DNA from: Acanthococcus lagerstroemiae
Lineage: Eukaryota; Arthropoda; Insecta; Hemiptera; Eriococcidae
Direction: 5' to 3'
Assembly: GCA_031841125.1 (NCBI GenBank)
Contig: CM063112.1
Location: forward strand, 7,528,603 to 7,592,602
Length of the DNA stretch: 64,000 nucleotides
Position numbers and translations under genes: made by a program. The notes below the pieces were generated by a model. The model had not been told where the DNA came from. It did not search any database and saw only the letters and a program-made list of their open reading frames with translations. Each line of letters begins with the position of its first letter. Position 1 is the first letter of the stretch. Below, piece by piece: positions 1 to 10,282 of the stretch.

Positions 1-149
1 CATTAAATTTTCAACCCAGTTGCCAGGGTCTATCTTTCTTAGTCCCCCTCCCCCTCCCATCGGGTCACTCAATCCTGTGTTCATGGTCTCGACTTGGGGT
101 TTTCCGGGGAAAAGGGAGACAGGCACAGAAGGTATATGCATTGTTAGGG

Positions 150-295
150 GACGATCTCCCTTAGTCCCCTGTGTTCTTGCTCTCGACACAAGTGTTCTCC
201 GAGAAAGAGAGAGACAGACATAGAAAGACTAACTGGCAGGGAGACAGATGAGAAACAGAACAAGATGACCACGATGTAGAGACGTAGACAGGCGC
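150..295. repeat. Duplicated lead module, copy 1
   Basis: Contains a purine-rich stretch (GAGAAAGAGAGAGACAGACA) that recurs almost unchanged near 1350. The module leads directly into a small MITE in both places, so lead plus MITE is a duplicated unit. Related pieces (TTAGTCCCC motifs, 'CACTCAATCCTGTGTTC') also occur at 26-90 and 640-680. Short open frames here are incidental. Confidence 0.7.
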
Positions 296-628
296 CAGGG
301 TGTCTAACGAATTTGAAAATTAAAAATATTGGACTTTCATTGAACTCTTTTCGGGCTTTTTGTGTTTTGCCACGACCACAGAAAGACGAGTCCACGCAGA
401 GTATGCTTGAGTACTTTGGAGATACAGAAAAGAAGTCCAAAAAAGTTAGGTGGGGTTTTCGGATGAAGAATTGACCTTTTCTGAAATACTGTACAATATT
501 CCTCATATTTCTATTTTTATTGAACCGACATTGAAATTTATTAAAATTATTGAACTTTTATTGGACTTATTGCACAATTTTTTAAATATTGGACTTTAAT
601 TGGACTTATTGGCCTAGTAGACACCCTG
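296..628. mobile_element. MITE with CAGGGTGTCTA termini, copy 1
   Basis: The left end reads CAGGGTGTCTAAC and the right end reads CTAGTAGACACCCTG, an inverted repeat. The 333-bp body is AT-rich with repeated 'ATTGGACTT' motifs and has no coding content. A 284-bp relative lies at 1465-1748. No clear target duplication is visible; both copies are followed by ACAGA, consistent with their having been copied as part of a larger module. The termini share the CAGGGTGTC core with the 5-bp-duplication family at 684-1302. Confidence 0.75.
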
Positions 629-683
629 ACAGAACATGCTATGTTAGGGGACGATCTCTCTAAGTCCCCTCTCTCCCCATCTG

Positions 684-1302
684 CAGGGTGTCCATTCTCT
701 GGAAAACCTGGAAAAGTAATTTAAGCTCCCGTGCTTTTTCAGTTGAGAAATTTTTACGCGGTTATTTTCTATTAGCAACACGTTGAATAAATAAAACTGT
801 ATTTTTACCCTATTCGGTGGCTTTAATTAGAAGGGTGAATTCCGAGTCAACCTTTACTTGCCTTACGCTCTTGCTACCTCATTGGTCGCACCAGGAGGGA
901 CAGGACCGAAAAATTACCCCTAAAATTGAATACAGCGACCTCGAAAACCTATAAATCAATTTTAGAATTTTATTCTTTCAGCCACCTCCTTCACGGTCGA
1001 CATTAGGTCACACAAAAATAAAATCTATGAAATCTTTAATTGACATCGCACCACGCTGCACCCTATAGAGCGTATCTTCATTTCCATCATTAAATGTTTA
1101 CACCCCCTCTGCCACAGATTCATAAGCACACGGTAGAAAAAAAAGTTTGTGGAGTGATTGACGATATTCGCCGCTCACGATATTCGAAACAATTTTGACC
1201 CCCGTGTAATTTGTATTTGAAAGGTCTGGAAAACTGGAAAAATTGGCCTGGAAAACTGGAAAAGTCAGGGAAAATCATTTCCGAACAAGAATGGATACCC
1301 TG
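684..1302. mobile_element. 619-bp TIR DNA element, internally deleted, TSD ATCTG
   Basis: Begins CAGGGTGTCCATTCTC and ends with a degenerate inverted copy (ATGGATACCCTG). It is flanked by a perfect 5-bp duplication ATCTG at 679-683 and 1303-1307. The body from about 718 on is homologous to 55680-56221 of the 2577-bp element at 53645, so this is a deletion derivative that keeps both ends. Subterminal 'CTGGAAAACTGGAAAA' and 'GTCAGGGAAAA' motifs are typical of both copies. No transposase is encoded. The superfamily is not assigned. Confidence 0.9.
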
Positions 1303-1317
1303 ATCTGGCCACTGAAT

Positions 1318-1464
1318 CCTGTGTTCCTTTTCTCAACATAATGTTCTCCGAGAAAGAGAGAGACAGACATAGAGAGACTATAAGCAAGGAGACAGATGAG
1401 AAACTGAACAAGATGACCAAGATGTAGAGATGTTGAGCCTTATAGAGCACACAGGCAGAGGTGC
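1318..1464. repeat. Duplicated lead module, copy 2
   Basis: Second copy of the purine-rich lead sequence at 169-295, again ending immediately before a MITE. The 619-bp element at 684-1302 sits between the two modules. Confidence 0.7.
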
Positions 1465-1748
1465 CAGGTTGTCTAACAAATTTGAAGATTGAAAATATAG
1501 GACTTTTATTGGACTCTTTTCGGGCTTTTTATGTTTTACAACGATCACAAAAAGGAGGGATCACGCAGAGTATGCTTGAGTACTTTGTGGATACAGAACA
1601 GAAGTCCAAGAAAGTTAGGTTGGAATTTCTGATTCCAGAAAATTACCTTTTCTGAAATAATATACAATTCTGAATTTTTCAATTTTTATAGAACCGACAT
1701 TGAAATTTATTGAACTATATTGGACTTACTAGCCTGGTAGACACCCTG
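1465..1748. mobile_element. MITE with CAGGGTGTCTA termini, copy 2
   Basis: Begins CAGGTTGTCTAAC and ends GGTAGACACCCTG. Alignable with 296-628 over most of its length, including 'TGGACTCTTTTCGGGCTTTTT' and 'CACGCAGAGTATGCTTGAG'. Some 50 bp shorter through deletions. Non-coding. Confidence 0.75.
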
Positions 1749-1963
1749 ACAGATTCGAAAACTTACTGACAAAGGATCCCAGTTTAACAGCAATCGGAAA
1801 AAGGGTACAGCACCCGCCATGAGGAGCAGCAACGGTATGCATGTATATGGCCTATTCTTAAAATTAAAGGAACTACACGTTTGCAAAGTAAAAAAAAAAA
1901 ATAGCAACTTTTCACTGCGAATTTCAAAACTGTTTTCGATTAGAAGTTTGGTACACTGAAAAT

Positions 1964-2135
1964 AGTCGTGGTGTAATCGAGTGGTAACGTGCCCGCATCG
2001 TAATCCTTGCGTCTCAGGTTCGAGTCCCACCAATGCCGGGAAGCTAGTGATAGTCGAATACCCTCGCTAACACCCTAGCGAGAATAGCGACGAGGTGGAA
2101 AGATGGCGCGTTCTGTACCCCCTCCCCCGCCACTT
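1964..2135 (+). mobile_element. tRNA-derived SINE, family 2, copy 1
   Basis: A tRNA-like head carries an A-box-like stretch (GTGGTGTAATCGAGTGG) and a perfect B box (GGTTCGAGTCC at about 2014). T-stem and acceptor-stem pairing fail, so it is not a working tRNA gene. The stretch from 'AATCCTTGCGTCTC' through 'GTGATAGTCGAATACCC' is repeated on the minus strand at 18160-18240, showing a dispersed family. The 3' boundary is uncertain. Confidence 0.65.
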
Positions 2136-2140
2136 CGAAA

Positions 2141-2680
2141 CCAAAAATTTTCTATCAAGGTGAAAATAAAAGTTTGCTGTTTTTCGAAGTTTGCAGACTT
2201 CTAGTCCCTTCAATTTTAATAATAGGCTGTATATACGAGTACAAGCGCATAACGTTTTCTGTTCCTCTGAATGAGTATGATCCCGTCTTCTGGACTTGGC
2301 TGCCTAAACTGGGATACCCTGATCTACAAAGCTGGAGGACACTCTGATTTACAAACTTAGAGACCAGACCTAGTAACAGAATCTTGCTATGGGGCCAAAT
2401 GTAAGGGTATTGACACGTAAAAGAGATACAAAACACTCATTTGCAAGCGGAGGGAGCAAACTTTTTTTCGACGAAAAATCATATTTTGGACGGTCACAGG
2501 GAAGGAGAAGGGGCCTAAAACCGACTGTTTAGAGACAAAAATATAAGAGACATAAAGAGAAGAATACGAAGACATAAAGACCTGTGGAATCACGGAGAAT
2601 GTACGTACGCGAAAATATCGACTTGGGAACATGCAGATTAAGAGATTTCAAAAAATAAAGATTGGGAGACCCGGAACGTA
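2141..2680. other. No gene seen
   Basis: AT-rich non-coding sequence. It has short open frames without recognisable motifs and loose repetition of 'GGGATACCCTGATCTACAAAG'-type phrases near 2300-2370. Confidence 0.6.
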
Positions 2681-3130
2681 CACTTCGAACTCAACCCCGA
2701 AAATAAAACAGGAAAAAGTAATTTTAAACCTCTAGTTCGAGTACGTTTAAACTCAAGAAACTTGAACTTGAACCCAATCTCAAATCAAAAAAAACAGACC
2801 CGAATCCGAATTCGAACTTGAATCCCAAAAATCAGAATTCGAACATCAAGCATCCGAACCCGAACTGAAATCCGAACTTGATTCCGAACCTACACCCAAA
2901 CCTCGAAAACCAGAATTCGAACCTCTAATACACTAACCCAAACCCAACCCCAAAACTCAGAATTCGAACTTCTAAACATCCGATTCGAACTTCTAACCTG
3001 AAATCCAAAAACTAAAACAGGAATCTCAAGAACTTTAACTCCAGACTCGAATCCGAACCAAAACCTGAACTCGAAACAGAATCCAAAATCTGGTCTTCGA
3101 GAAACAACGGGGAGAGGGCCGAGCCTGACG
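2680..3130. repeat. Degenerate CGAA/AACC low-complexity repeat
   Basis: About 450 bp of irregular repetition of units such as 'CCGAATTCGAACTT', 'AATCCGAAC' and 'CAAAACCCG'. It reads as a decayed short-unit satellite. The open frames across it (rich in Phe, Val and Arg) are by-products. Confidence 0.8.
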
Positions 3131-3261
3131 AAAATTGAGCTCGGCATCCCTGTTTATACATATAAAGACTTGAAAACATGAAGACCTAAAGAGTGTTAGT
3201 GCAGACTTCGAGACACACAAACATGGCGGCATTGAGGTCCACCTGAAAAAGTAAATCTAAA

Positions 3262-3461
3262 GAAATTGGCCGAGTGAATAACGCGCTGGTCTCAAAATCC
3301 GGTGGTCCCGGGTTCGAGCCCATGTAGCAACTCGCTACATTTCGACCTAGTTCCGGTTGTTGGCAAACAGAGATGAGGGACTAAGACAGCCGTAACAGCC
3401 TCCCCGACGTCTCTGAGGTGATGCTCGAAAGGGCGGATTTCAGGGCTCAGGTTGAGAGCAG
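3262..3461 (+). mobile_element. tRNA-derived SINE, family 1, copy 1
   Basis: Head with A-box-like TGGCCGAGTGAATAACG and a perfect B box (GGTTCGAGCCC at about 3311). The body 'GAGGGACTAAGACAGCCG..ACAGCC' and 'GATGCTCGAAAGGGCGGATT' matches the minus-strand copy at 9747-9961. A probable 7-bp target duplication, ATCTAAA, flanks it (3255-3261 and 3462-3468). It carries no protein, and mobilisation would depend on a partner non-LTR element. Confidence 0.85.
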
Positions 3462-3559
3462 ATCTAAATCCGTTCACGTTTAGAGGCTCTCATTTAAATA
3501 TAACCAGATTCAGTTAAATTCCAGATTGTTAACCATTATTTGAGAATATACTCCGAACC

Positions 3560-5170
3560 CCTTGCAGTTTCGTTAAATAGTGTTTTTCAAATTTTAGCAC
3601 CACGTCTAACATCTCTCTCCCTGCGGTCAAAACCAGATCCCCTCAATCAGTAGACTGGCTGCGCCACTGAATGTGTGGATCAAAAATTGAGGTCAGATCA
3701 GAAATATGATCGGATTTTTAAAATTAGAAACACAGAGAACCCCTATCTTGATAAATCAGAATCAGTTTTTCGTCCGAGTCATGTTGGCTCTTTGGACGGG
3801 TGAAAAGTCCAAATCTAGTTTGGATCATAAATCTGATCGAATTCTCGAAATCAGCGACCCAAAGAAACTCTATTTTGACCTTTGTTTGATTTTTGTGGGG
3901 TCAGTTTCATCCATTGTAGGAAGGAAATTTGAATGTGTGCAGTTACGTAGACATGATGGTCAAGGGGGTCACCAACCCCTCTCCTTAAGATTTCGTCATA
4001 TAGTGTTGTTCTAATTGTAGCCTTCCCTCTAACACCTTCTCTCCTCCTTTTGTCAAAACCAGATTCCCTCGAACACTAGGGCGCTACGCCACTAAATGTG
4101 TGGGCGAAAAATTAAAGTCGGATCATAAATCTTCCCGGATTTTTGGAATCAGTGACCCAGAAAACCGCTATTGTGATAATCAGGTTTTCGGCCAAGTCAC
4201 ATTGACTCGTTGCGCGGGAGAAAAGTAAGGTTTAAGCCCAAGTCTAGTTTGTATCATAAATCTGATTGAATTTTCGTGATCAGCGACCCAGAAACTCCAT
4301 TTCAGTCTTTTGTTCGATTTTTCTGGGATCCATTTCATCCATTTTAAGAAGAAAATTTGAATGCGTGCAGTTGCGTAGTCTGGGAAGTCAAGGGGGTCTG
4401 GACCTCCTCCCTTGTGGTTTTATCAGTTAGTGTTTTTTTAAAATTTTAGCCCCTTCTCTAACACCTCTTCTCCCTCTATGGTCAAAACCAGACCCCCTCG
4501 AACACTAAGCTGGCTACGCCACTAAATATGTGGGCCAAAATTGGGGTCGGATCAGAAATCTGATCGGATTTTTGGAATCAGTGACCCAGAAAACTCCTAT
4601 CGTGATGATCAGTTTTAGACACGTTGACCCCTTACACAGGAGATAATCAGATTTAAGGCCAAATCTTGTTTGGAAATAAATGTGATTGAATTTTTGAACT
4701 AGGTGACCTAAAAAAAACCTATTTTGATACTCTGTTCAGTTTTTCAAGTCTGGTCAATTTCCCTAATTTTAAGAAGGAAATTCAGTTGCGGAGGCCCAAA
4801 TTAAAGTCGGATCAGAAATCTGATGGGGTTTTTGGAATCAGCGATACGACAAACCACTATTCCGATGCTTCATTCAGTTTTTTTTAACGAAGTTATGTTG
4901 GCCTATTGGGAGGGAAATACTTAAATTTGGAGATAACATTGGGCTGAATGGAAAATGTAGTCGAATTTTCGAGATCAGCGACTCGAAGAAGCCCTATCGT
5001 GATATTTTATTCGATTTTTCGTGTCAGTTCGGACCATTTTAAGGGGAAAATTTGGATTTGGGTGCGGATCAAAAATCTGATGGAATTTTCGGAAACCAGC
5101 GATCCAAAAATTCTTATTTTAATATTTATTTTCGGTATATTAGACTTGAAATTTTGAAATAGAGGGAACG
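3560..5170. repeat. About 426-bp diverged tandem repeat, three to four units
   Basis: The phrase 'CCACTAAATGTGTGGGC' followed by 'GGATCAGAAATCTGATCGG' recurs at about 3666, 4091 and 4518 (period 425-427 bp), with a shorter unit from about 4790. Each unit contains 'GATTTTTGGAATCAGTGACCC'. Units 1-3 also contain GGCTACGCCACT or a close variant, which resembles the reverse of common hAT termini (CAGTGGCGTAGCC). Related 'ATCAGCGACCC' sequence occurs near 43950-44120 and 45600-45750. Non-coding. Confidence 0.85.
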
Positions 5171-5690
5171 TGCCAGCCCTTACCTTTTTTTTGGAGGGGA
5201 GGGGGGGGTATTGTAAAATGAACTAGATCTTTGCTCTCACAGGTGTCCGTTGGCCACGAGTCGATCCGACTTTGCGAAGAACGAAAACGGTGGGAAGGGG
5301 GATTTTAATGTTACACCTTGTATTTGATATCTCAATTTTCCAAAATTTTGTCTACAAATTTGGCTCTGCATATAGCCTCCCACCCTCCTCCTTCGGCTCT
5401 CAACCATGAGAATTCTTGCATACTCGAATTTCATTGTTAAACTGCCAATGAATTAACGCAATCTCGATTTTCTATATTCATCCAAATAGTCCCCCTTTCT
5501 GCTCCCGCAGAACCTCGCTAGGGTCCAGTCATAAAATTTCATGCGAATTCAAATTCTAAGGTAAAATTTATAATAATCATACATTAAGGTGGTTCTTCAT
5601 TTCCCGACATTCATTTTTCTTTCCTGCGTTTCCATTTCTTCTTCAACCCCTAAAAAAATATCTCGTCAAATTTGGACTCGATCGGATAAT
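5171..5690. other. No gene seen
   Basis: AT-rich spacer with a G-tract near 5200. No coding or repeat structure that I can support. Confidence 0.5.
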
Positions 5691-5749
5691 ATGAACTCGA
5701 GCTGAGTCGTCCCCCCCCCTCCTCATTGAAAATACTTGGTAACCAAGTT

Positions 5750-6050
5750 TTTCGACACGGCTCTTGATTTGTATATTTTCGAGGTCGCTGAATTCAATTT
5801 TAAAACGGTCTTTTGGGTATTTGACCCCACAGGGTGGCACCCAAAGGGGCTGAAGGTAAATCTGGCCACTTTTTGACATGGTACTCGATTTATAGATTTC
5901 TGAGGTCGCTGAATACTATTTTAAAATTGATTTTTGAGTTTGACCCCTCGGGTGGTACCGAACGGGGCTGGGGTAAATTTCGGCAATTTTTTTGACATAG
6001 TACTCGATTTATAGGTTTTCGAGGTCGCTGGATTCGATTTCGACATTGTT
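5750..6050. repeat. About 120-bp tandem repeat, three units
   Basis: The phrase 'CTCGATTTATAG..TTTTCGAGGTCGCTG' recurs at 5761, 5884 and 6003. Each unit also carries 'TTTGACCCC..GGGTGG..GGGGCTG'. An inverted unit lies inside the 619-bp element at about 925-975 and in its relative near 55870-55920, so the sequence is dispersed as well as tandem. Confidence 0.8.
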
Positions 6051-6734
6051 TTGTGGATCCGACTCCCGTGTATGAAATGGCAGCTTTGTGTCAAGAAGTG
6101 TATATTATAGTTCTGAGGGTTGTGACTGTTGCCCGCCGTACCATAACCACTGGGCGATTCTCGGAGCAGGGCGCAGTTATTCGGAAACGCCGAGTTGTTG
6201 ACGTACGAATATGTTTCGTGAAATGTCACTCGCATCGTTTCTGAAAATTTGCCGAAAACGCGATATGGGAATGTGACACATAAATAACGTGCGGACACAT
6301 TGCATCGTCGATTAGATGCGGCGGTGTGACGGCGGCGCTACTTGCATGCAACTTCGCCGGCTCTGAACGCTGACAGGCGTCGTTGCGTGCGCCGGATACC
6401 CGCCACTAAACTTTTAATGTATGTCAGTGCGTCAGTGGGGAACCGTATAACTTGCAAAATAGTCGGCCAATGTGCTCAAGTTCGTGTACCGTACTGGCAC
6501 AGTGAACGAGTTTCGATCGTTCGCCTCTGAAATATTTTCAGCTCGTAGAGTACAAGATGCGCGGAGGCGATAATGGTGCAGTTCGGCATCGTCATTTTCC
6601 TCGATGTGATGCAGAGCAGTGTCAGCTTAGCAGATGCCAGTTGATTTCGCTTCCGTCTACGTGTGAAAGTCAGGAGAACCGTGCCGCCAGCCAGGAAGTC
6701 TTTCAGCTGCCGAACATTCTGAAACCTCTTCGGC
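6051..6734. other. Single-copy-looking CpG-containing stretch, no gene recognised
   Basis: Base composition is more balanced and CpG is commoner than in the flanks (for example 'GATGCGGCGGTGTGACGGCGGCG' near 6317). I see no internal repeats and no match to other parts of the window. Open frames of about 60 codons lack recognisable motifs. Regulatory DNA or an untranslated exon is possible but unproven. Confidence 0.4.
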
Positions 6735-6879
6735 TTACGTAGGATATCTGCTGGTCGAGAAAATCACGAAATACACGAGTATTTCCAAATTTATCGTGTG
6801 TATGATCGTGATCAAGCTGCACACTTTTGTAAAAATGCCCAAAAAATAGCAAATATTTAGGGAATATAGTCGGGGGGGG

Positions 6880-7500
6880 TTCTCTGGAAGGTGTGAAACT
6901 CTCTCAAACTTTGTCTGTTTTGCTCGAGGCTCTCCAAAATACATTCAGAGTCTTCCAGACTTGCTTAAGACTCCTTCCTTTTTCCTTTTGTAGGGTGTGC
7001 CAATTCACTTTTCCTTCTTCTGTATTCCAGAGCGCTTTCGGCTGTTATGCCATCATCAGTGGAGTACCCTAAATGAGACTTGTCTCTTGTGGTCCTGTAC
7101 TTATAGTCGAGGGTAGTACCGTATGGTGAGCCTGTTTAGTCTTGCGTTCCTATTGGTTGTCTGTGAATATGCAGGCTGTCCAATCAGTGGTTATTGTTAT
7201 TGGTTGTGTGTTCTGATTTGTTGTCTGTGGTTGTGCAGTCTGTCTAAGACTCTTCGGGACACTTCAGTACTCTTTAGGGAGTTTCCCCGAAAGTTACTGT
7301 GCTTTTGAGACTTATCTACGTTTGCTTGATACTTTTCAAAATACTTGTAACGCTTTTCATACTTGTGACATACTCTTCGGGATACTTCAGTACGCCTTCA
7401 AGGGTATTTAAAAATCTTCAAAACATTTCGAGATTGTTATAAATTTGTTCGAGACTTCTCAAGATCACCTGTTTCACACTCTTTAGAAGGGCTACTACAG
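6880..7500. repeat. Degenerate GAGACTCTT-type repeat interrupted at 6985-7240
   Basis: Irregular repetition of 'AGACTCTTC', 'GGGATACTTCAGTAC' and 'TTTTCAAAATACTT'. The run stops near 6985 ('TTAAGACTCC') and resumes near 7240 ('GTCTAAGACTC'), which suggests the intervening 255 bp was inserted. Similar 'GAGTCTT' phrases occur at 17760-17850 and 18260-18460. Confidence 0.55.
7025..7075 (-). other. Penelope-associated, hammerhead-ribozyme-like motif
   Basis: On the minus strand a CTGATGATGGC core is followed 6 nt later by GCCGAAAGCGC. A CUGAUGA...GAAA arrangement is the signature of hammerhead motifs, which are known from Penelope-like elements. The GGC/GCC pairs can form a short stem II, but one base is unpaired and no flanking Penelope RT is recognisable. 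Treated as a relic. Confidence 0.4.
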
Positions 7501-9333
7501 CAAACCGAATTTTCAGAGTGACAAGCCACATTTTTGTTAGTGAAAATAGCAGCAAGTGTATACTTATATACCAGTCAAATCCCAAAATGATCTCGATAGT
7601 TGAATGGCTGATTTAAAAAAGTTTTGTTATAATCGACGCCAACATTTGTTAACGAATTCCTCAAAAATGGATTCACTGTGCCCAGAAACAATGGAAACAC
7701 ATTGTTATACGTCTGTATGTAATTTTATTTTGTTGTTATAATCTGTAATAATTAAAATTACTTTTTTTTTTCAAAAAGGAAGGTGCACTGACCTCTGTTT
7801 TTTTGCGGGAAGTGGGGGAATTTTATGTAGGTACTGCATTGTTCCTATACAGAGAACATTTTCTCTTTACGTTTTAAAGTATATACTTCAGTTTAGGATT
7901 TTTATTATGAATTTGCAGATTTTCTTCATGTTAAACATCCACACAGGTGATGAGAAACCTATAAATATTCTTGGATTAATAAAAAAAATTTGGCCTGTAC
8001 GTTTGACACCTACTAGAATAAATTTAGCCCTTGATACGCAATTTTTAGGGGGAACAACTTGAACTACCTAAATAGACATCTACCCCCAGAGAGTCCCCAA
8101 GAGATCGAACCCTAGAGATTAGCGTTGGTGACTTCTAATATCGGTACCAGGGTTGCATCGCTCAGTTCGTTTTTGAGGTAATTCTAGCCTATAACCGTTT
8201 CACCCGTTTAAACTCATTGGAGGCTGGAATCTGAAGTATTAAAAATCAGGTAATAAACATCAATTATGTCAAGAATAAGAATTCATAACCCTTGCCTTTT
8301 AGGATCCAGTTGGAACTAAAACCAAAAATATGAACATCTACGTACCCACGGACCTTGATTGAGAAGAAAGGTACTGATGTATTGGAAGCTACCAATGTAA
8401 AATTTCAGAATTTGACTTCCTGTAGATCCTTGAAGGGTGGGGTGTATCCTTAACAACTTTTAAAATGGGTTCTGAGTAGTTCTTAGATTTATATTCTTAG
8501 TTGTTTTTGGCTAGACTACATGTTTTCGTCAATGCATCCCCGAGAGTCTTACTTTGGAACATGCTGTGCATTCTCTAAACATAATTTTCATTGAAAGAAT
8601 GTTTAGTGAATTTATTTCTATGTAAAAGGGAACAAATCTTTTAGCGTTTGCCCCAATTTTTTATTCAACGGACTGCTGATGAGGTCTTAATATGCTAAAC
8701 TGCATGTGCCTTAAATTCCAACCCCGTGTTTACATCATCATAGGGATCTAAAATTCCACTTACGATACTTGTAAAGAAAAAGGAAAAAGTTTAAGGATCT
8801 GCCACTCAGATTTGTATAATTTTTAAAATTAGAACCACCCAAGGAATTTGGTAGTTCTAAATTCACTTCCGTATTTCTGTGTTACGATTGTAAATGTTTA
8901 CCCTTCTTGCTTTTCTATTTAGATACCACTGTTGGTATTTACTTCGAACAAATCAGCTAAATTCTCATAGACAAAGAAAACAAAATCGACTTCTTCATTT
9001 TCTTGTTTGTAAGATCTTTTCTTCTGCTGTACTCTTCAGACCGACACCTAATCTATTCGAAAAATATGAACTAGCTTCACCCATACCCCTTTCATGGAAA
9101 ATCGCTGGATTGGTTACCCTCGTGTAATTCGAAAAATTGCAGGAGCCGATCGGTTACCTCCAAATCTAGTCAGACCGAGAAACGGGCAGTTAACGAGACC
9201 AAGAGACGGCCAAAGAGTTAGCTAGGGAGCAGACAAGAAAGAAAAAGTTGGTCGACTGTCCCGCCAGTCAAATAAACTAACCAGACCGAGAGACAGACAG
9301 GGAGAAAAACAAGCATACCGAAATAACAGATCA
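7500..9333. other. No gene seen
   Basis: AT-rich sequence with no recognisable coding region or clear repeat. The open frame near 8894-9127 is Leu/Phe-rich without a motif. From about 9170 'CAGACCGAGAGAC' phrases lead into the tandem duplication beginning at 9334. Confidence 0.5.
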
Positions 9334-10082
9334 ACTTGAAGACAGCATAGTAGATAGTTTGCAAGCTAACTCATTAGATAGGGCTGTACAGACTGGTGAG
9401 CCTCTCACCTCTCATTAAAGAAGATTGGAGCCTATAGCCGAAGTTCTGAAAGCTATAAGATCCAGATTCCAGAAGCCTGGATATAGGCTCTAAGAGCCAG
9501 GAACTAGGTCCTGGAAGCCAGGATATTTCCAACTGTTAAGAATCTTAATATCCATTATGCCATTGTCTTTGCGCCAGACGAACTACTAGTCAGGACTTGA
9601 AGACAGAATAATAGGCAGTCCGTAAGCTATTCTATTAGCGAGACAGAACGGTGAGCTCCCCCCCTCCCCTCTCATTAAAGGAGACGAAGCCGATAGCCAA
9701 GGTCCAGGTTCTGGGAGCTAAGTTCCGGGTCTTAGAGTCAGGATCTCTTTTTCTAATTTGCTCTCAACCCGAGCCCTGGAATCCACCCTTTCGAGCATTA
9801 CTTCAGAGACGGCGGGGTGGCTGTTAGGGCTGTCCTAGCCCTCTTCCCTTCTAGCCGAAAAAGCGGCCTATGTCGAAATCTGGCGAGTTTATGTGGGCTC
9901 GAACCAGGACCTCCGGATTCTGCGACCAACGCGCTATCCACTCGGCTAACCAGACCTCCTGGAGTCAGGATCTAGGTTCTAGGAAGCAATATCTAGATTC
10001 TGGAAACCAAGATTTTCCAACTATTAGAATCCTGATACCTATTATGCCATTGTCTTTGCGCCAGACGAACTCGTAGCCTACT
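9334..10082. repeat. 261-bp tandem duplication, second unit split by a SINE
   Basis: Unit 1 (9334-9594) begins 'ACTTGAAGACAG' and ends in 'CATTGTCTTTGCGCCAGACG..'. Unit 2 begins at 9595 with the same words and finishes near 10082, lengthened by 227 bp through the SINE at 9747-9961 plus its target duplication. Both units share 'CTCTCATTAAAG', 'TTCCAACT.TTA' and 'TATGCCATTGTCTTTGCGCC'. Confidence 0.9.
9747..9961 (-). mobile_element. tRNA-derived SINE, family 1, copy 2, 12-bp TSD
   Basis: Minus-strand SINE of 215 bp. The head has TTAGCCGAGTGGATAGCG (A-box region) and GGTTCGAGCCC (B box). The body matches the copy at 3262. The 3' tail is short and A-rich. The perfect duplication GAGTCAGGATCT lies at 9735-9746 and 9962-9973. 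The interrupted sequence is the second unit of a 261-bp tandem repeat, which shows that the SINE arrived after that duplication. Confidence 0.95.
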
Positions 10083-10150
10083 AGTTAGGACAACCATTGA
10101 CGTAGGTAGACAACTAGGTACTCGAAATGACCGAGAGCAGAGCATACCCA

Positions 10151-10279
10151 AGTATAATGGGCCGCCATTTTGGCTCACAGCGCGCTCGTCGATGCCGAAT
10201 TGACTACGCGGTATGCTCCGCATAGTTGGATTCGGCATCCACGGGCACGGTGTGCGCCAAAATGGCGACCCATTATACT
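10151..10279. mobile_element. 129-bp palindromic MITE
   Basis: The ends AGTATAATGGGCCGCCATTT and its inverted partner form a 23-bp TIR with one mismatch (10151-10173 and 10257-10279). A second inner inverted repeat ('ATGCCGAATTGACTA' against 'TAGTTGGATTCGGCAT') lets nearly the whole element fold into one hairpin. Non-coding. Whether TA is the target is unclear. Confidence 0.75.
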
Positions 10280-10282
10280 CTC

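Noticed and set aside
3280..3345. Functional tRNA gene
   Set aside because: Promoter boxes are present, but a cloverleaf cannot be completed and the sequence continues into a SINE body with a target duplication. The same applies at 9880-9960 and 1964-2040.
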